The translations under genes and the position numbers were made by a program. Under the pieces are notes generated by a model. The model saw nothing but the letters and a program-made list of their open reading frames with translations. It was not told the origin of the DNA and made no database searches. Of a stretch of 64,000 bases of DNA, positions 32,960-42,135 are shown one piece after another. This stretch comes from Kitasatospora herbaricolor (lineage in GTDB: Bacteria; Actinomycetota; Actinomycetes; Streptomycetales; Streptomycetaceae), in contig NZ_JAUSVA010000002.1 in assembly GCF_030813695.1 (NCBI RefSeq), forward strand, positions 8,765,501-8,829,500. Reading direction: 5' to 3'. Position 1 is the stretch's first letter. Every line of letters begins with the position of its first letter.

Positions 32960-34549
32960 TCAGCGGCCGAGCGCCGCCATCGCCGCGTTGTGGCCGGGGA
33001 TCCCGCTGACGCCGCCGCCCCGGGTCGCGCCGGCCCCGCACAGCAGCACGTTGGGGTGGCCGGTGGCGACGCCCCACCGGTCGGACGGGTCCTCGCCGTA
33101 CGGGAACCGCAGGTCGCGGTGGAAGATGTTGCCGCCCGGCAGGCCCAGTTCACGCTCCAGGTCCAGCGGCGTCTTCGCCTCGATGCAGGGCCGCCCGTGC
33201 TCGTCGGTGGCCAGGCAGTCGGCGAGCGGTTCGTCGAGGTGGGCGTCCAGCGGCGCGAGGACGGCCCGCAGGGCGGCCTCCCGCCGCGCCGACTCCTGCC
33301 CGCGGTCCCCGTCGTCCGGGAACAGCCGTGCGGGCAGGTGCAGACCGAACAGGGTCAGGGTGTGGTAGCCCCGGGCCACCAGCTCCGGGCCGAGGATCGA
33401 CGGATCGGTGAGCGAGTGGCAGTAGATCTCGGACGGCGCGGCCGCCGGGACGCGCCCGGCCGCTGCCTCCCGGTAGGCCGTCTCCAACTGGCTGTAGGAC
33501 TCCGCGATGTGGAAGGTCCCGGCGAAGGCCTCGCGCGGGTCCACGGCGCGGTCGCGCAGCCTTGGGAGGCGGCGCAGCAGCATGTTGACCTTCAGCTGCG
33601 CCCCCTCCGGGGCCGGGTCCGCGGGGGCCTCGCCGAGCAGCCGGGCGAGCACCTGCGGAGCGGCGCCGCAGAGCACCTGGCCCGCGCCGACGGTGTGTTC
33701 GGCGTCGCCCGAACGGAAGCTGACCTCGGCGCCCTTCCCGTCGGTGGCGACCGCCGTCACCTCGCAGCCGGTGCGGAGTTCGGCGCCGGCGGACCGCGCC
33801 GCCTCGTCCAGGCCCCGGGTCAGCGCCCCCATCCCGCCCACCGGCACGTCCCAGTCGCCGGTGCCGCCGCCGATCACGTGGTAGAGGAAGCAGCGGTTCT
33901 GGCGCAGCGAAGGGTCGTGGGCCTGGCTGAAGGTGCCGATCAGGGCATCGGTCAGGACCACTCCGCGGACCAGGTCGTCGGTGAACCACTGCTCGACGGC
34001 CTCCCCGATCGGACGCTCGAACAGTGCCTCCCAGGCCGCCGGATCCCCCACCCGCGCACGCAGCTCCTCGCGTGAGGGCAGCGGCTCGGTGAGGGTCGGG
34101 AACACCTGCCGGGCGACCTGGCCGGTCATCCCGTAGAACGCCTGCCAGGCTTCGAACTCACGCTCCGATCCAGTGAGTTCGCGGAAGGCGGCGGCCGTCC
34201 TGGTGTCGTCCCCGACGTCGACCAGCAGTCCGGTCGGGTGCCCGTCCCGGGTGGTCGGGGTGTACGAGGAGATCCGCCGCCGGCGCAGCTCGACCTTCAG
34301 CCCCAGCTCGGTGACGATCTTGCGCGGCAGCAGGCTCACCAGGTACGAGTACTGGGACAGCCGGGCCGGCACGCCCGGGAAGGCCTGGGTGGAGACAGCC
34401 GCCCCGCCGGTCCGGCCGAGCCGCTCCAGCAGGAGCACGCTGCGCCCGGCGCCGGCCAGGTAGGCGGCGGCGACCAGGCCGTTGTGCCCGCCGCCGACGA
34501 TCACCACGTCGTAGGAGGAGCGGGACGGGAGCTCGGATGCCGTGTGCAT
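32960..34549 (-). CDS. FAD-dependent oxidoreductase, phytoene-desaturase/PYROXD2-like
   Basis: A 529-residue flavoprotein. The FAD-binding Rossmann motif VVIVGGGHNGLVAAAYLA begins near residue 15, followed by the GGAAVSTQAFPG segment, and the C-terminus carries the second FAD motif GAGATRGGGVSGIPGHNAA. The pattern matches the NAD(P)/FAD-dependent 'phytoene desaturase family' related to human PYROXD2 rather than a dedicated carotenoid enzyme; no carotenoid genes are nearby. A TAGGAC hexamer 6 nt before the ATG suggests a leaderless mRNA. Confidence 0.85.
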   Translation of the reverse strand: MHTASELPSRSSYDVVIVGGGHNGLVAAAYLAGAGRSVLLLERLGRTGGAAVSTQAFPGVPARLSQYSYLVSLLPRKIVTELGLKVELRRRRISSYTPTTRDGHPTGLLVDVGDDTRTAAAFRELTGSEREFEAWQAFYGMTGQVARQVFPTLTEPLPSREELRARVGDPAAWEALFERPIGEAVEQWFTDDLVRGVVLTDALIGTFSQAHDPSLRQNRCFLYHVIGGGTGDWDVPVGGMGALTRGLDEAARSAGAELRTGCEVTAVATDGKGAEVSFRSGDAEHTVGAGQVLCGAAPQVLARLLGEAPADPAPEGAQLKVNMLLRRLPRLRDRAVDPREAFAGTFHIAESYSQLETAYREAAAGRVPAAAPSEIYCHSLTDPSILGPELVARGYHTLTLFGLHLPARLFPDDGDRGQESARREAALRAVLAPLDAHLDEPLADCLATDEHGRPCIEAKTPLDLERELGLPGGNIFHRDLRFPYGEDPSDRWGVATGHPNVLLCGAGATRGGGVSGIPGHNAAMAALGR

Positions 34550-34705
34550 GCCGCCGTCCTATCAGGGCCGTGCGGGTGTTGGCCAGAGCCTTGCGCCGAT
34601 CGGGGCGCTGGGTGGCGCGGCGACCGGTGCGGGGGTGCCGGGGGCCCGGGCGGCCAGCCGGGGGCGGCCTGGGGGTGGGGCGGCGGGGGCGGCCGTGCTG
34701 CGGGC

Positions 34706-35377
34706 TCAGTCGAGCGTGAACTCCTTCTCCTGCAGCGCCTCCAGGGCCCGGGCGTACATCCGGGTCTTGATCGTCCCCACGGTCGGGCCGGCCTTGGTGG
34801 TGTGCGCGGCCGCGATCGCGACGGCCGTCCGGCGGACGGCGTCCTCCTCGGCGGTGCGGTCGACCACCCCGGCGGCGAGGGCGTCGTGGCCGCCGTACCG
34901 GCGGGCGGTGACCATGGCCTCGTGGGCGGTCAGCGGGGACAACCGGGCCTGGATCAGCGCGGACATGCCGGCGGTGAACGGGATGTTGATCTCGGCCTCG
35001 GGCAGGCACCAGAAGCCCCGGTCGGCGCGCATCACCCGGAAGTCGTGGGCCAGCGAGAGCATCGCGCCGGCGGCGAAGGTGTGTCCCTGGAGGGCAGCGA
35101 CGGTGACCATCGGGAGGGTCAGCACCCGTGCCAGCAGGGCCTGGACGCCGCCGACGTACTCGTCGGCCCGGTCGGAGTTGGCGAACAGCCACTCCAGGTC
35201 GAGGCCGTTGGAGAAGAACTTGCCGCTCGCGGCGGTCACCAGGGCGCGCGGCCCCTGCGCCTGCTCGACCTCGTCCAGCAGCGCGTTGACGGAGACGAGC
35301 CAGTCGGGGTGGAAGCGGTTCTCGGTGTCTCCGATGTCCAGGACGAAGACGCCGTCCTGACGGTCGAGCGTGGGCAT
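34706..35377 (-). CDS. Enoyl-CoA hydratase/isomerase family protein (ECI-like)
   Basis: A 223-residue crotonase-fold protein. The oxyanion-hole strands are ASGKFFSNGLDLEW and GHTFAAGAMLSLAHDFRVM. The acidic position GFWCLPEAEINIPFT fits delta3,delta2-enoyl-CoA isomerases (the monofunctional short type) better than hydratases, so a role in beta-oxidation of unsaturated fatty acids is likely. ATG 35377 has GAGGAG upstream. A strong palindrome 43 bp upstream (35420-35439) is a probable repressor site shared in pattern with the hydrolase at 44 kb. Confidence 0.85.
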   Translation of the reverse strand: MPTLDRQDGVFVLDIGDTENRFHPDWLVSVNALLDEVEQAQGPRALVTAASGKFFSNGLDLEWLFANSDRADEYVGGVQALLARVLTLPMVTVAALQGHTFAAGAMLSLAHDFRVMRADRGFWCLPEAEINIPFTAGMSALIQARLSPLTAHEAMVTARRYGGHDALAAGVVDRTAEEDAVRRTAVAIAAAHTTKAGPTVGTIKTRMYARALEALQEKEFTLD

Positions 35378-35419
35378 GACTGCTCCTCGGTCCGGGGCGG
35401 TGGGTGTGGTGACCGGCGG

Positions 35420-35439
35420 TGGTTACCGATGGGTAACCA
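35420..35439. promoter_or_regulatory. Palindromic operator GTTACC-N4-GGTAAC type
   Basis: TGGTTACC-GATG-GGTAACCA has perfect 8-bp arms, 43 bp before the isomerase start. A TetR-type fatty-acid or sterol regulator is the likely binder. Confidence 0.6.
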
Positions 35440-35538
35440 TGCTGCACGGCATCGTACATAACCGCGCCCCGGTTGTCCCCGGTCCGGCGGCCCGGACCGG
35501 GAAGCGGCTGGGACCACCACCGTCCGCCGCAGTGCGCG

Positions 35539-36138
35539 TCAGGGCCGGTCGGCGGCCCGTACCTCCTGGAGCAGACCCCAGGTGAAGTCCGCGGTCAGGC
35601 CGCACGGAACACCCGCCGGATCGGGCGCGGCGAAGTCCAGCTGCCAGCGCGTCGGCGCGCTGCCCTCCCGCGGCACGGCCGGCGGGAAGGCCTCGGCCAC
35701 GTCCGACACCACGCAGCTCCACGGCGTCAGGTCGGCGAGGGTCCGCAGGTCGGGCGGGGACGAGCCGTCGGCCCGCACCAGCCACTCGTTCAGCACCGGG
35801 CCGCTCCCGCCGCCGGGGCTCCCCGGGCCGAGCAGCACCTCGAAGCGCAGCTCGGGCCAGAGCGGGAGCGCCCACTGCTGGGCCGTGCACCCGAGGTCGC
35901 CGATCCGCAGCGGGCGGCTCGACTCCGGCGGCCCGAGCACCAGCGTGAACCGGCCCGCCCCGCGCGGGAAGCGGGGTGCGCGGATCATCGCCTGCCAGCG
36001 CCTGTTCGCCTCCCGCAGCTCGGCCCGGGACGAGCCGAGCCACCGCACCGCCTCCTCGACCAGTCCGGGGTTGAAGTCGGCCATCCGCCGCAGCAGCACC
36101 AGCTGGAACTGCGTCGTCCCGAAACCCTGCAGAGCCAT
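35539..36138 (-). CDS. Hypothetical protein
   Basis: A 199-residue protein I do not recognise. It opens MALQGFGTTQFQLVLLRRM, has WQAMIRAPRFPRG, and is soluble without signal peptide or membrane segment. GC3 bias is strong. A TAGCCT hexamer (36150-36145) lies 6 nt before the ATG with no ribosome site, giving a probable leaderless mRNA. It is not obviously linked to its neighbours. Confidence 0.6.
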   Translation of the reverse strand: MALQGFGTTQFQLVLLRRMADFNPGLVEEAVRWLGSSRAELREANRRWQAMIRAPRFPRGAGRFTLVLGPPESSRPLRIGDLGCTAQQWALPLWPELRFEVLLGPGSPGGGSGPVLNEWLVRADGSSPPDLRTLADLTPWSCVVSDVAEAFPPAVPREGSAPTRWQLDFAAPDPAGVPCGLTADFTWGLLQEVRAADRP

Positions 36139-36151
36139 CCGGCCAGGCTAG

Positions 36152-36220
36152 CCACCCCGGCACGAGGACGCCCGGTACGTCCACCCCGGCACGAGGGCGT
36201 CCGGGTACGCCCACCCCGGC
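36152..36220. repeat. Tandem ~30-bp repeat
   Basis: Two near-identical units (36152-36180 and 36181-36210), each beginning CCACCCCGGCACGAGG, plus a third partial copy of ten bases, in the promoter region of the leaderless hypothetical gene. Confidence 0.75.
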
Positions 36221-36253
36221 GGCCCGGTCCGGTCGCCGCCGGTCCGACGCCGG

Positions 36254-37048
36254 TCACGGCAGGATGGCGTCCACGTACCCGCCGTCCACCCGGACCGCCG
36301 CGCCGGTGGTCGCCGACGCCTGGGGCGAGCTGAGGTAGACCACCAGGTTCGCGATCTCCGCCGGTTCGATCAGCCGGCCCAGCAGCGACTGCGGACGGTA
36401 CTCCCGCATGAACTCGCGCTGCGCCCGCTCCCAGGGGAGGTCCCGGTCGACCAGCGAGTACACGAAGTCCTCGATGCCCTCGGTGCGGGCGGGGCCGGCG
36501 ATCACGGAGTTCACCGTCACCCCGCTGCCGGCCGCCGCCTTCGCGAAGCCGCGCGACACCGCGAGCAGGGCGGTCTTCGACATGCCGTAGTGGATCATCT
36601 CGGTGGGGATCACCACGGCGGAGTCGCTGGCGATGTTCTGGATCCGGCCCCAGCCGCGCTCCGTCATCCCGGGCAGGTAGGCCCGGATCAGCCGCACGGC
36701 GCTCAGCACATTGGTCTCGAAGTACTCGCGCCACAGGCCGTCGTCGATGTCCAGGGCGGGCGTGGGGCCGAAGATGCCCAGGCTGTTGACCAGGATGTCG
36801 GTCTGCGGGACGGCCTCGCACAACTGCTCGGCGCCCTCGGCGAGGGTCAGGTCGCCCGCCACGGCGGACACCTCGGCCGCCGGGACGGTGTCGCGCAGCC
36901 GCTCCTCCGCCCGGCGCAGCCGCGCCTCGGAGCGCCCGGTGAGCACCACCCGCGCCCCCGCGCCGGCCAGGCCGGTCGCGATGGCCAGGCCGATGCCCTG
37001 CGAGGAGCCGGAGACGACCGCGGTCCGGCCGGACAGATCGATCTGCAC
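36254..37048 (-). CDS. SDR-family oxidoreductase
   Basis: A 264-residue classical short-chain dehydrogenase/reductase. The cofactor motif is SGSSQGIG, with VNSLG in place of NNAG. The catalytic residues are Ser in NIASDSAV and YGMSK (YxxxK), and the C-terminal GGYVDAILP is typical. The arginine in TGRSEARL favours NADP(H). Substrate unknown. The GTG at 37048 has GGAG 5 nt upstream; the longer frame to 37147 lacks start signals. Confidence 0.88.
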   Translation of the reverse strand: MQIDLSGRTAVVSGSSQGIGLAIATGLAGAGARVVLTGRSEARLRRAEERLRDTVPAAEVSAVAGDLTLAEGAEQLCEAVPQTDILVNSLGIFGPTPALDIDDGLWREYFETNVLSAVRLIRAYLPGMTERGWGRIQNIASDSAVVIPTEMIHYGMSKTALLAVSRGFAKAAAGSGVTVNSVIAGPARTEGIEDFVYSLVDRDLPWERAQREFMREYRPQSLLGRLIEPAEIANLVVYLSSPQASATTGAAVRVDGGYVDAILP

Positions 37049-37758
37049 ACACACTCCAGGGGCGAGCGGGGCCGGGGAGACAGTTGCTCCCAACGTCGTG
37101 AACAGTGTGATCACCGGACCTCGGGATCCCGGCGCGGCGCGCCGCACCCGGGGCGCCGCCGATCGGGTCGGCTCCGACCGGGCGAGCGCCGCCGGCCAAG
37201 CGGTGGGTCTGGCGGCGGCCCTTGCGCCGGGCCGGGATTCCCGGGCCGCGTGCTTGCGTGATCCGGCGGTCGGAGGGATGGTGGAAGGAGCTGATCAGCG
37301 CGCTCCGCGGGACGGAGCCGACCCGGCGGCCGGCGGAGACCCGGTCGTCGAGGTCCATGAGAACAATGGTGAAGGCACGAGAATTCGACGTGTTGTGAAG
37401 TGTTTCGAAGGCCTCGCTGTCAGGACCTCGGTGTCTTGAGGAGGCCTGGTCGAGGAGTCATCGCTCCGCCGAGGCGGAGCCGCGCCGGACATCCAGGGCG
37501 GGAGCCCGCAGCACCGGCGAGGGACCGCTGTCACGGCCCCGTGAAACCATCTCCGCCGGGGGCGGAGAGGTTGGGAGGCCCGGCCGGAGAGCCGGGCCTT
37601 CGCCTTGTCCCCGCGCCCGCGCCGCTCCCGCTCCGCCGCTCCAGGGCAGCCCTCCCGGGCAGCCTCCCGGGCCGGGCCCATCGGGCCGTCACCCGGTCCG
37701 CGGCCGCGGCGGCGGGCACGGATTACCGGATCGGCCCGGCAGTCGACAGGATGGGGTC
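37049..37758. other. Intergenic region with three hairpins, no supported gene
   Basis: Inverted repeats at 37463-37480 (8-bp arms), 37551-37567 (7-bp arms) and 37576-37599 (9-bp arms followed by CTTCGCCTTG) lie between two divergent genes. Around 37360-37440 the GC content drops and no long frame is kept, which may be a decayed gene. Confidence 0.4.
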
Positions 37759-38289
37759 ATGACCGAGATCCACACCCCCAGGCTCGTCCTCCGCCGCTGG
37801 ACCGACGACGACCTCGTACCCATGGCGGAGATCAACGCGGACCCGGAGGTCATGCGCTGGATCGGCGACGGCTCCGGGTACGACCTGGAGCGGACGGCGG
37901 AGGCCATCGAGGGCTGGGAGGAGGACTGGGACGAAGAGGGTTTCGGCCTGTTCGCCGTCGAGCTGCTGGCCTCGGGCGAACTCGCCGGCTTCACCGGCCT
38001 CTCGGTGCCCGACCGGCTGCCCGAGCTCGGGTCCGTGGTGGAGATCAGCTGGCGGTTCGGCCGGCAGTTCTGGGGGCAGGGCTACGCCTCGGAGGCGGCG
38101 CACGCCGCCCTGGAGTTCGCGTTGGAGGACCGGGGTCTCGACCGGGTCTTCGCCGTGGTCCGCTCCGGTGACGAGGCCTCCCGCAACGTCGTCTCGAAGC
38201 TCGGCATGGAGCTGGTGTCCGAGACCAGGGACCCGGAGTCCGGCCACCCCCTGCAGGTGCACGCGATCGACCTCACCGAGTACGCCTGA
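37759..38289 (+). CDS. GNAT-family N-acetyltransferase (RimJ/RimL-like)
   Basis: A 176-residue acetyltransferase. It begins EIHTPRLVLRRWTDDDL, the typical start of RimJ/RimL-like GNATs, and has the acetyl-CoA loop RQFWGQGYASEAAHAAL followed by ASRNVVSKLGM. The acceptor amine is unknown. A CAGGAT hexamer (37747-37752) ends 6 nt before the ATG, so the mRNA may be leaderless; the AGGATGGGG could also serve as a ribosome site. Confidence 0.88.
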   Translation: MTEIHTPRLVLRRWTDDDLVPMAEINADPEVMRWIGDGSGYDLERTAEAIEGWEEDWDEEGFGLFAVELLASGELAGFTGLSVPDRLPELGSVVEISWRFGRQFWGQGYASEAAHAALEFALEDRGLDRVFAVVRSGDEASRNVVSKLGMELVSETRDPESGHPLQVHAIDLTEYA

Positions 38290-38576
38290 CGCCTGACCTC
38301 CCTCCGCCCCGCACCGGACGGCGGCCCGGCACCGGACAGCGCCGGCCGGGCCGAGGCGCCCGCCCCGTCACCCGTCACCCGTCCGCCGCGCCGATCGGGC
38401 CCGGGCGGGCCGGCCTGGCAGGGAATCGGGCCGCACCGACGTGTCCTCCTTGACTCGGCCGACCCGGGCCCGCACGCTCCGGAGGAGGCGGCCGGGCCGG
38501 ACCGGGCCACCGCCGGGCCGGGCCCGCGTCCGCCCCGGCCGGTTCGTCCGACCACGCGGGCGCGCGGAGGCCCTAC

Positions 38577-40355
38577 GTGACGACCGACGAGGTCCTCATC
38601 GGCGTGGGCCTGACCCTGGCGCTGGCCGTCGGCTCGCAGATCCTGGCCGGCCGGCTGCGGGTCCCCGCGCTGGTGGTCCTGCTGCCGGTGGGGTTCGCCG
38701 CCGGGGCCCTCTTCGACGACCTGGACCCGCAGCGGTTGCTGGGCACCGCCTTCTCGCCGCTGGTCTCGCTGGCGGTCGCGGTGATCCTCTACGACGCCGG
38801 CCTCGGCCTGGACCTCAGGAAGCTGAAGGGGCACATCCCGCGGGTCGTGGTCCGGCTGATCTGGGTCGGCGTGCTGGTCACCTGGCTGGTCGGGGCGGCG
38901 GTCGCGATGCCGCTGCTCGGGATGGACCGGCGGTCCGCCGTGATGCTCGGAGCGATCCTGGTGGTGTCCGGGCCGACCGTGGTCGGGCCGCTGCTGGCCT
39001 TCGTCCGCCCCAAGGACCGGCTGCAGCACATCCTGGTCTGGGAGGGCTCGCTGATCGACCCGGTCGGCGGCATCCTCGGGGCCCTGGTCTTCCACGTGGT
39101 CGCCACCGGGACGGGGGTCCGGCTGCGCACCGGCCTGTTCCAGTTCCTGGCCAGCGTGGGGATCGGGCTGGCCTGCGGCATCGCCGGGGCGGGCCTGCTC
39201 TGGGTGCTGCTGAGGGTGCTCCGGCTCGGCGAGGTGCTCGGCACCACGGCGCAGCTCGCCGCCGTGATCGGGGTGGCGGCCGTCAGCGACGTCCTGCGCG
39301 ACGACACCGGGCTGATCACCGCGGTGGTGATGGGCCTGGCCGTGGCCAACGTCCGAGCCTTCGACGGCCCGGCCCGGCGGCCGTTCTTCGAGACGCTGGT
39401 CAGCCTGATCCTCGGGCTGCTCTTCGTCTCGATCTCGGCCACCGTCACCCCGGACTCGCTGCGGGACGTGGCGTTCCCGGCACTGCTGCTGGCCGGGGTG
39501 CTGGTGGTGGTGGCCCGGCCGATGGTGGCGTTCCTGTCGACCCTCGGCACCGATCTGCCGGGCGCCGAGCGGGCCTTCGTCGGCTGGATGGCTCCGCGCG
39601 GCATCGTCGCGGCGGCGACGGCCTCGACGTTCTCCGCCGGGCTGGTGGCCAAGGGCATCGGCGGCGCCCAGCGGATCCTCCCGGCGACCTTCGTGGTGAT
39701 CGTCGCGACCGTCACGCTGTACGGGCTGACCGCCTCGCACGTCGCCCGGCGGCTGCGGGTCGTCCGGCCGGCCCGGTCGCGCCCGCTGCTGGTCGGCGGC
39801 GACCCTTGGGTGGTGGACCTCGGGCTGGCGCTGCGCTCGGCCGGGCTGGAGGTGCTGATGTGGGCGGGCCTCGAGCAGCAGCGCGAGCGCATCGAGCGGG
39901 CCGGCCTGGAGCTGGCGCCGGGGGAGCTGCTGGCCGCGGCCACCGGGGAGGGCGCCGAACTGGAGGGCATCACCGCGGTGTACCTGCTGACCACCGAGGA
40001 CGACTTCAACGCGCTGGCGACCGCCGTCCTGCGGGCCGGCGTCGAGGCCTCCGTGCACCGTGTCGGCGCCCCGCGCGACAGCCTCGGTGTCGTGGCGCCG
40101 TTCATCGGCGGCGAGGTGCTGTTCGGCGCCGACCTGACGGCCTCGGCGCTGATGCGGCGGCACGAGGCCGGGGCGGTGGTGGTGACCAGGCCGGTCGGTC
40201 CCGAGGTGCCGGACGGCTGGGACGTGCTGTTCGTGGTGCGGCGGAACGGCCGGCTGGACCCGGTGACGGAGGCGCACCGGCCGCTGCCCGGCCCGGGCGA
40301 CTCGCTCGTCCTGCTGACCCCGGCAGTCGGCCGGCCCGTCGGCCCGCCGACCTGA
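38577..40355 (+). CDS. CPA1-type cation:proton antiporter with C-terminal TrkA-like domain
   Basis: A 592-residue membrane protein. About twelve hydrophobic segments form a Na+/H+ exchanger domain (~1-395), with VSGPTVVGPLLAFV and the acidic ion-site segment EGSLIDPVGGILGA. A cytosolic portion (~400-575) beginning RPLLVGGDPWVVDLGLAL resembles a Rossmann-like TrkA-N regulatory domain, though without a clean GxGxxG. It probably exchanges Na+ or K+ for H+ in pH or salt homeostasis. GTG 38577 has GGAGG 6 nt upstream. Confidence 0.85.
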   Translation: MTTDEVLIGVGLTLALAVGSQILAGRLRVPALVVLLPVGFAAGALFDDLDPQRLLGTAFSPLVSLAVAVILYDAGLGLDLRKLKGHIPRVVVRLIWVGVLVTWLVGAAVAMPLLGMDRRSAVMLGAILVVSGPTVVGPLLAFVRPKDRLQHILVWEGSLIDPVGGILGALVFHVVATGTGVRLRTGLFQFLASVGIGLACGIAGAGLLWVLLRVLRLGEVLGTTAQLAAVIGVAAVSDVLRDDTGLITAVVMGLAVANVRAFDGPARRPFFETLVSLILGLLFVSISATVTPDSLRDVAFPALLLAGVLVVVARPMVAFLSTLGTDLPGAERAFVGWMAPRGIVAAATASTFSAGLVAKGIGGAQRILPATFVVIVATVTLYGLTASHVARRLRVVRPARSRPLLVGGDPWVVDLGLALRSAGLEVLMWAGLEQQRERIERAGLELAPGELLAAATGEGAELEGITAVYLLTTEDDFNALATAVLRAGVEASVHRVGAPRDSLGVVAPFIGGEVLFGADLTASALMRRHEAGAVVVTRPVGPEVPDGWDVLFVVRRNGRLDPVTEAHRPLPGPGDSLVLLTPAVGRPVGPPT

Positions 40356-40414
40356 CCGGGCGGCCGTTCTCCTTCCCGAGCCGTCCGGGGCCGGTACCGG
40401 CCGCTCCCCGCGGG

Positions 40415-40978
40415 TCAGGCACCTCCGTCGGCCGGCCGGGCCCCTTCGTCCGCCGGCCGGGCCAGCTCGCGGCGCAGCGCCCGCGCGAGCCGTTCGGCCT
40501 CCTCCTCGCCGACGTCCAGCACGCCCTGCGTCCCGGTCATCAAGGCGTAGTACTCCTGCCGCTCGTACGGGACGCCGGGCGGCAGCGCGGCGACGTGCCA
40601 GTGCACGTGCGCGTACCCCTGGTTGCTGCCCAGGCTCAGCAGGTAGAGGCGCTCGGCGGGGACCACCCGTGCCAGCGCCGACGCGACCCGGTGGACGGCC
40701 GACTGGAGGGCCAGGTAGGCCTCCTCGGTGAAGCCCCGGACGGTGTCCTCGACGTGCGCCCGGGGCGCGACCAGCAGCTTGCCGGGGAGCGTGGGGTACC
40801 GGTCGAGGAAGGCGACGTGGCTGCCGTCGTCGTAGACGATCGGGTGCTCGTAGCCCGGATCGCCGGCGAGCATCGCGCAGATGAAGCACGGCCCCGAGCG
40901 GGCCCGTTCCCGGTAGGCGAGCGGGTCGAAGGCGGTCCGGGGCCCCGCCTGCGTCCGTCCGGCGGGCCGGTCGCTCAT
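40415..40978 (-). CDS. HIT-family protein
   Basis: A 187-residue histidine-triad protein. The triad is HVHWHVAALP near residue 130, with the upstream FICAMLAGDPG (two Cys, possible zinc site) and LLVAPRAHVEDT. HIT proteins hydrolyse or transfer nucleotides from dinucleoside polyphosphates or nucleotide-phosphoramidates. ATG 40978 overlaps the stop of the Nudix gene by four bases, so the two should be translated in a coupled manner. Confidence 0.87.
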   Translation of the reverse strand: MSDRPAGRTQAGPRTAFDPLAYRERARSGPCFICAMLAGDPGYEHPIVYDDGSHVAFLDRYPTLPGKLLVAPRAHVEDTVRGFTEEAYLALQSAVHRVASALARVVPAERLYLLSLGSNQGYAHVHWHVAALPPGVPYERQEYYALMTGTQGVLDVGEEEAERLARALRRELARPADEGARPADGGA

Positions 40979-41511
40979 CCCGGCCACCCGGGCGTCGAGA
41001 GTCCACGGCCGAGGGCGATCTCGGCGAGGGCCCGGGCGGTGTACGGGACGACCTGCTCCGGCAGGCCGTCCAGCGGCCACCAGCGCAGTTCGTGGCATTT
41101 CTCCGGCTCACGGTTGCTCACCTGCCCGGTGTACACCACCGGGCGGAAGAACAACTGGAGCCGGCCCTCGGTGTCGTCGGCGTCCAGGTGGTGCAGCACG
41201 TGCAGGAGCTCCAGGCCGGCCGGGTCGATCCCGATGCCCAGCTCCTCCCGGGCCTCGCGGGCCGTCCCGGCCGTGATGCTCTCGCCCGGTTCGAGATGGC
41301 CGGCCGGCAGGTGCCAGCACCCGTCGGCGAAGGAGGAGTTGCGGCGCCGCCCGAGCAGCACCAGCCCGTCGTCGACGATCACGAGGTGCAGGCCGATCCC
41401 GGTACGGTGCGGCCCCGCCGAGGCCGTCCGGGCCGCGGGCAGCACCGGCTCGGGCCGGGGCTCCGGGCGGTCGGCGGCCGCCGCGGGTGATTGGTCGGAT
41501 GAGATGGACAT
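40975..41511 (-). CDS. Nudix hydrolase
   Basis: A 178-residue Nudix enzyme. The Nudix box is complete, from Gly in AGHLEPGES through REAREELGI (REUxEExGU). The N-terminal ~35 residues are Pro/Ala-rich and probably disordered. It cleaves a nucleoside diphosphate linked to another group; the substrate is unknown. First gene of a two-gene operon with the HIT protein. GAGGGCGG lies upstream of ATG 41511. Confidence 0.88.
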   Translation of the reverse strand: MSISSDQSPAAAADRPEPRPEPVLPAARTASAGPHRTGIGLHLVIVDDGLVLLGRRRNSSFADGCWHLPAGHLEPGESITAGTAREAREELGIGIDPAGLELLHVLHHLDADDTEGRLQLFFRPVVYTGQVSNREPEKCHELRWWPLDGLPEQVVPYTARALAEIALGRGLSTPGWPG

Positions 41512-42135
41512 CTGTTCCGCCCTCGTACGGGAGTGTGCTCGGACACCGTCACGGTAGGGAGCACCGCCGCTCCGCCGGGGCGCCTTCGCGGACCTGCCAC
41601 ACGATCAGGTGAGCGCGGCCGGGCGGATTGACCGGCCCCCGCGCCGGCCCCCGCGCCGGCCCCCTCGGCGGTCCGGCCCCGCGGATCCGCCATGCCGTGT
41701 TCATCATCGGGAACTGCCCCGGGCCGGGGCCTGGATGTACTCTGGACCTTCGTCGTAGCGGCAGTTGAGACAGGTCGACCATGCGAACTCGCGCACAGCG
41801 CTCCGAGCGGGCCCCCTTCGGGCACCCGCCGCCGGCGCACGCCGCGACCGGTCGGACGGCTGCCCGCCCCCGCCGCTCCACCGGGGGGACGGCGCTCGTG
41901 CGCCGGCGCTGGATCGACGGCGTCGGCTCGCCGACCGGCCTCTGTCGCCCCTGACGCCCCGTCACCCCTCGGCCGGGACATCCAGCCGGCCGTCACCACC
42001 GCCTCCGCCGGGCGTCCACGCCCCGGCGCGCCGCGTCCGCCCGCCCCGACCGTCCGGTCCGCCGCCGCCGGACCGCGTCGTCGGGCCGCGGCGCCCGGCT
42101 GCGGCGCGCGCAACAGATCGAGGAAGAAGTCCCGC
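41512..42135. other. Long intergenic region upstream of GNAT gene
   Basis: Holds a short CCCCCGCGCCGG tandem repeat (around 41636-41660), a -10-like TACTCT near 41737 and one candidate small frame at 41781-41954. Nothing else recognisable. Confidence 0.4.
41781..41954 (+). CDS. Candidate small basic protein
   Basis: A 57-codon frame from ATG 41781 to TGA 41952. Codons end in G or C in about nine of ten cases. The ribosome site is weak (ACAGG). The product is Arg/Pro/Ala-rich (MRTRAQRSERAPFGH) with no domain. It may be a leader peptide for the GNAT gene that starts 182 bp later. Confidence 0.25.
   Translation: MRTRAQRSERAPFGHPPPAHAATGRTAARPRRSTGGTALVRRRWIDGVGSPTGLCRP

Noticed and set aside
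37295..37681. Minus-strand frame upstream of the GNAT gene
   Set aside because: Low-complexity composition and it runs through three hairpins; no start signals.
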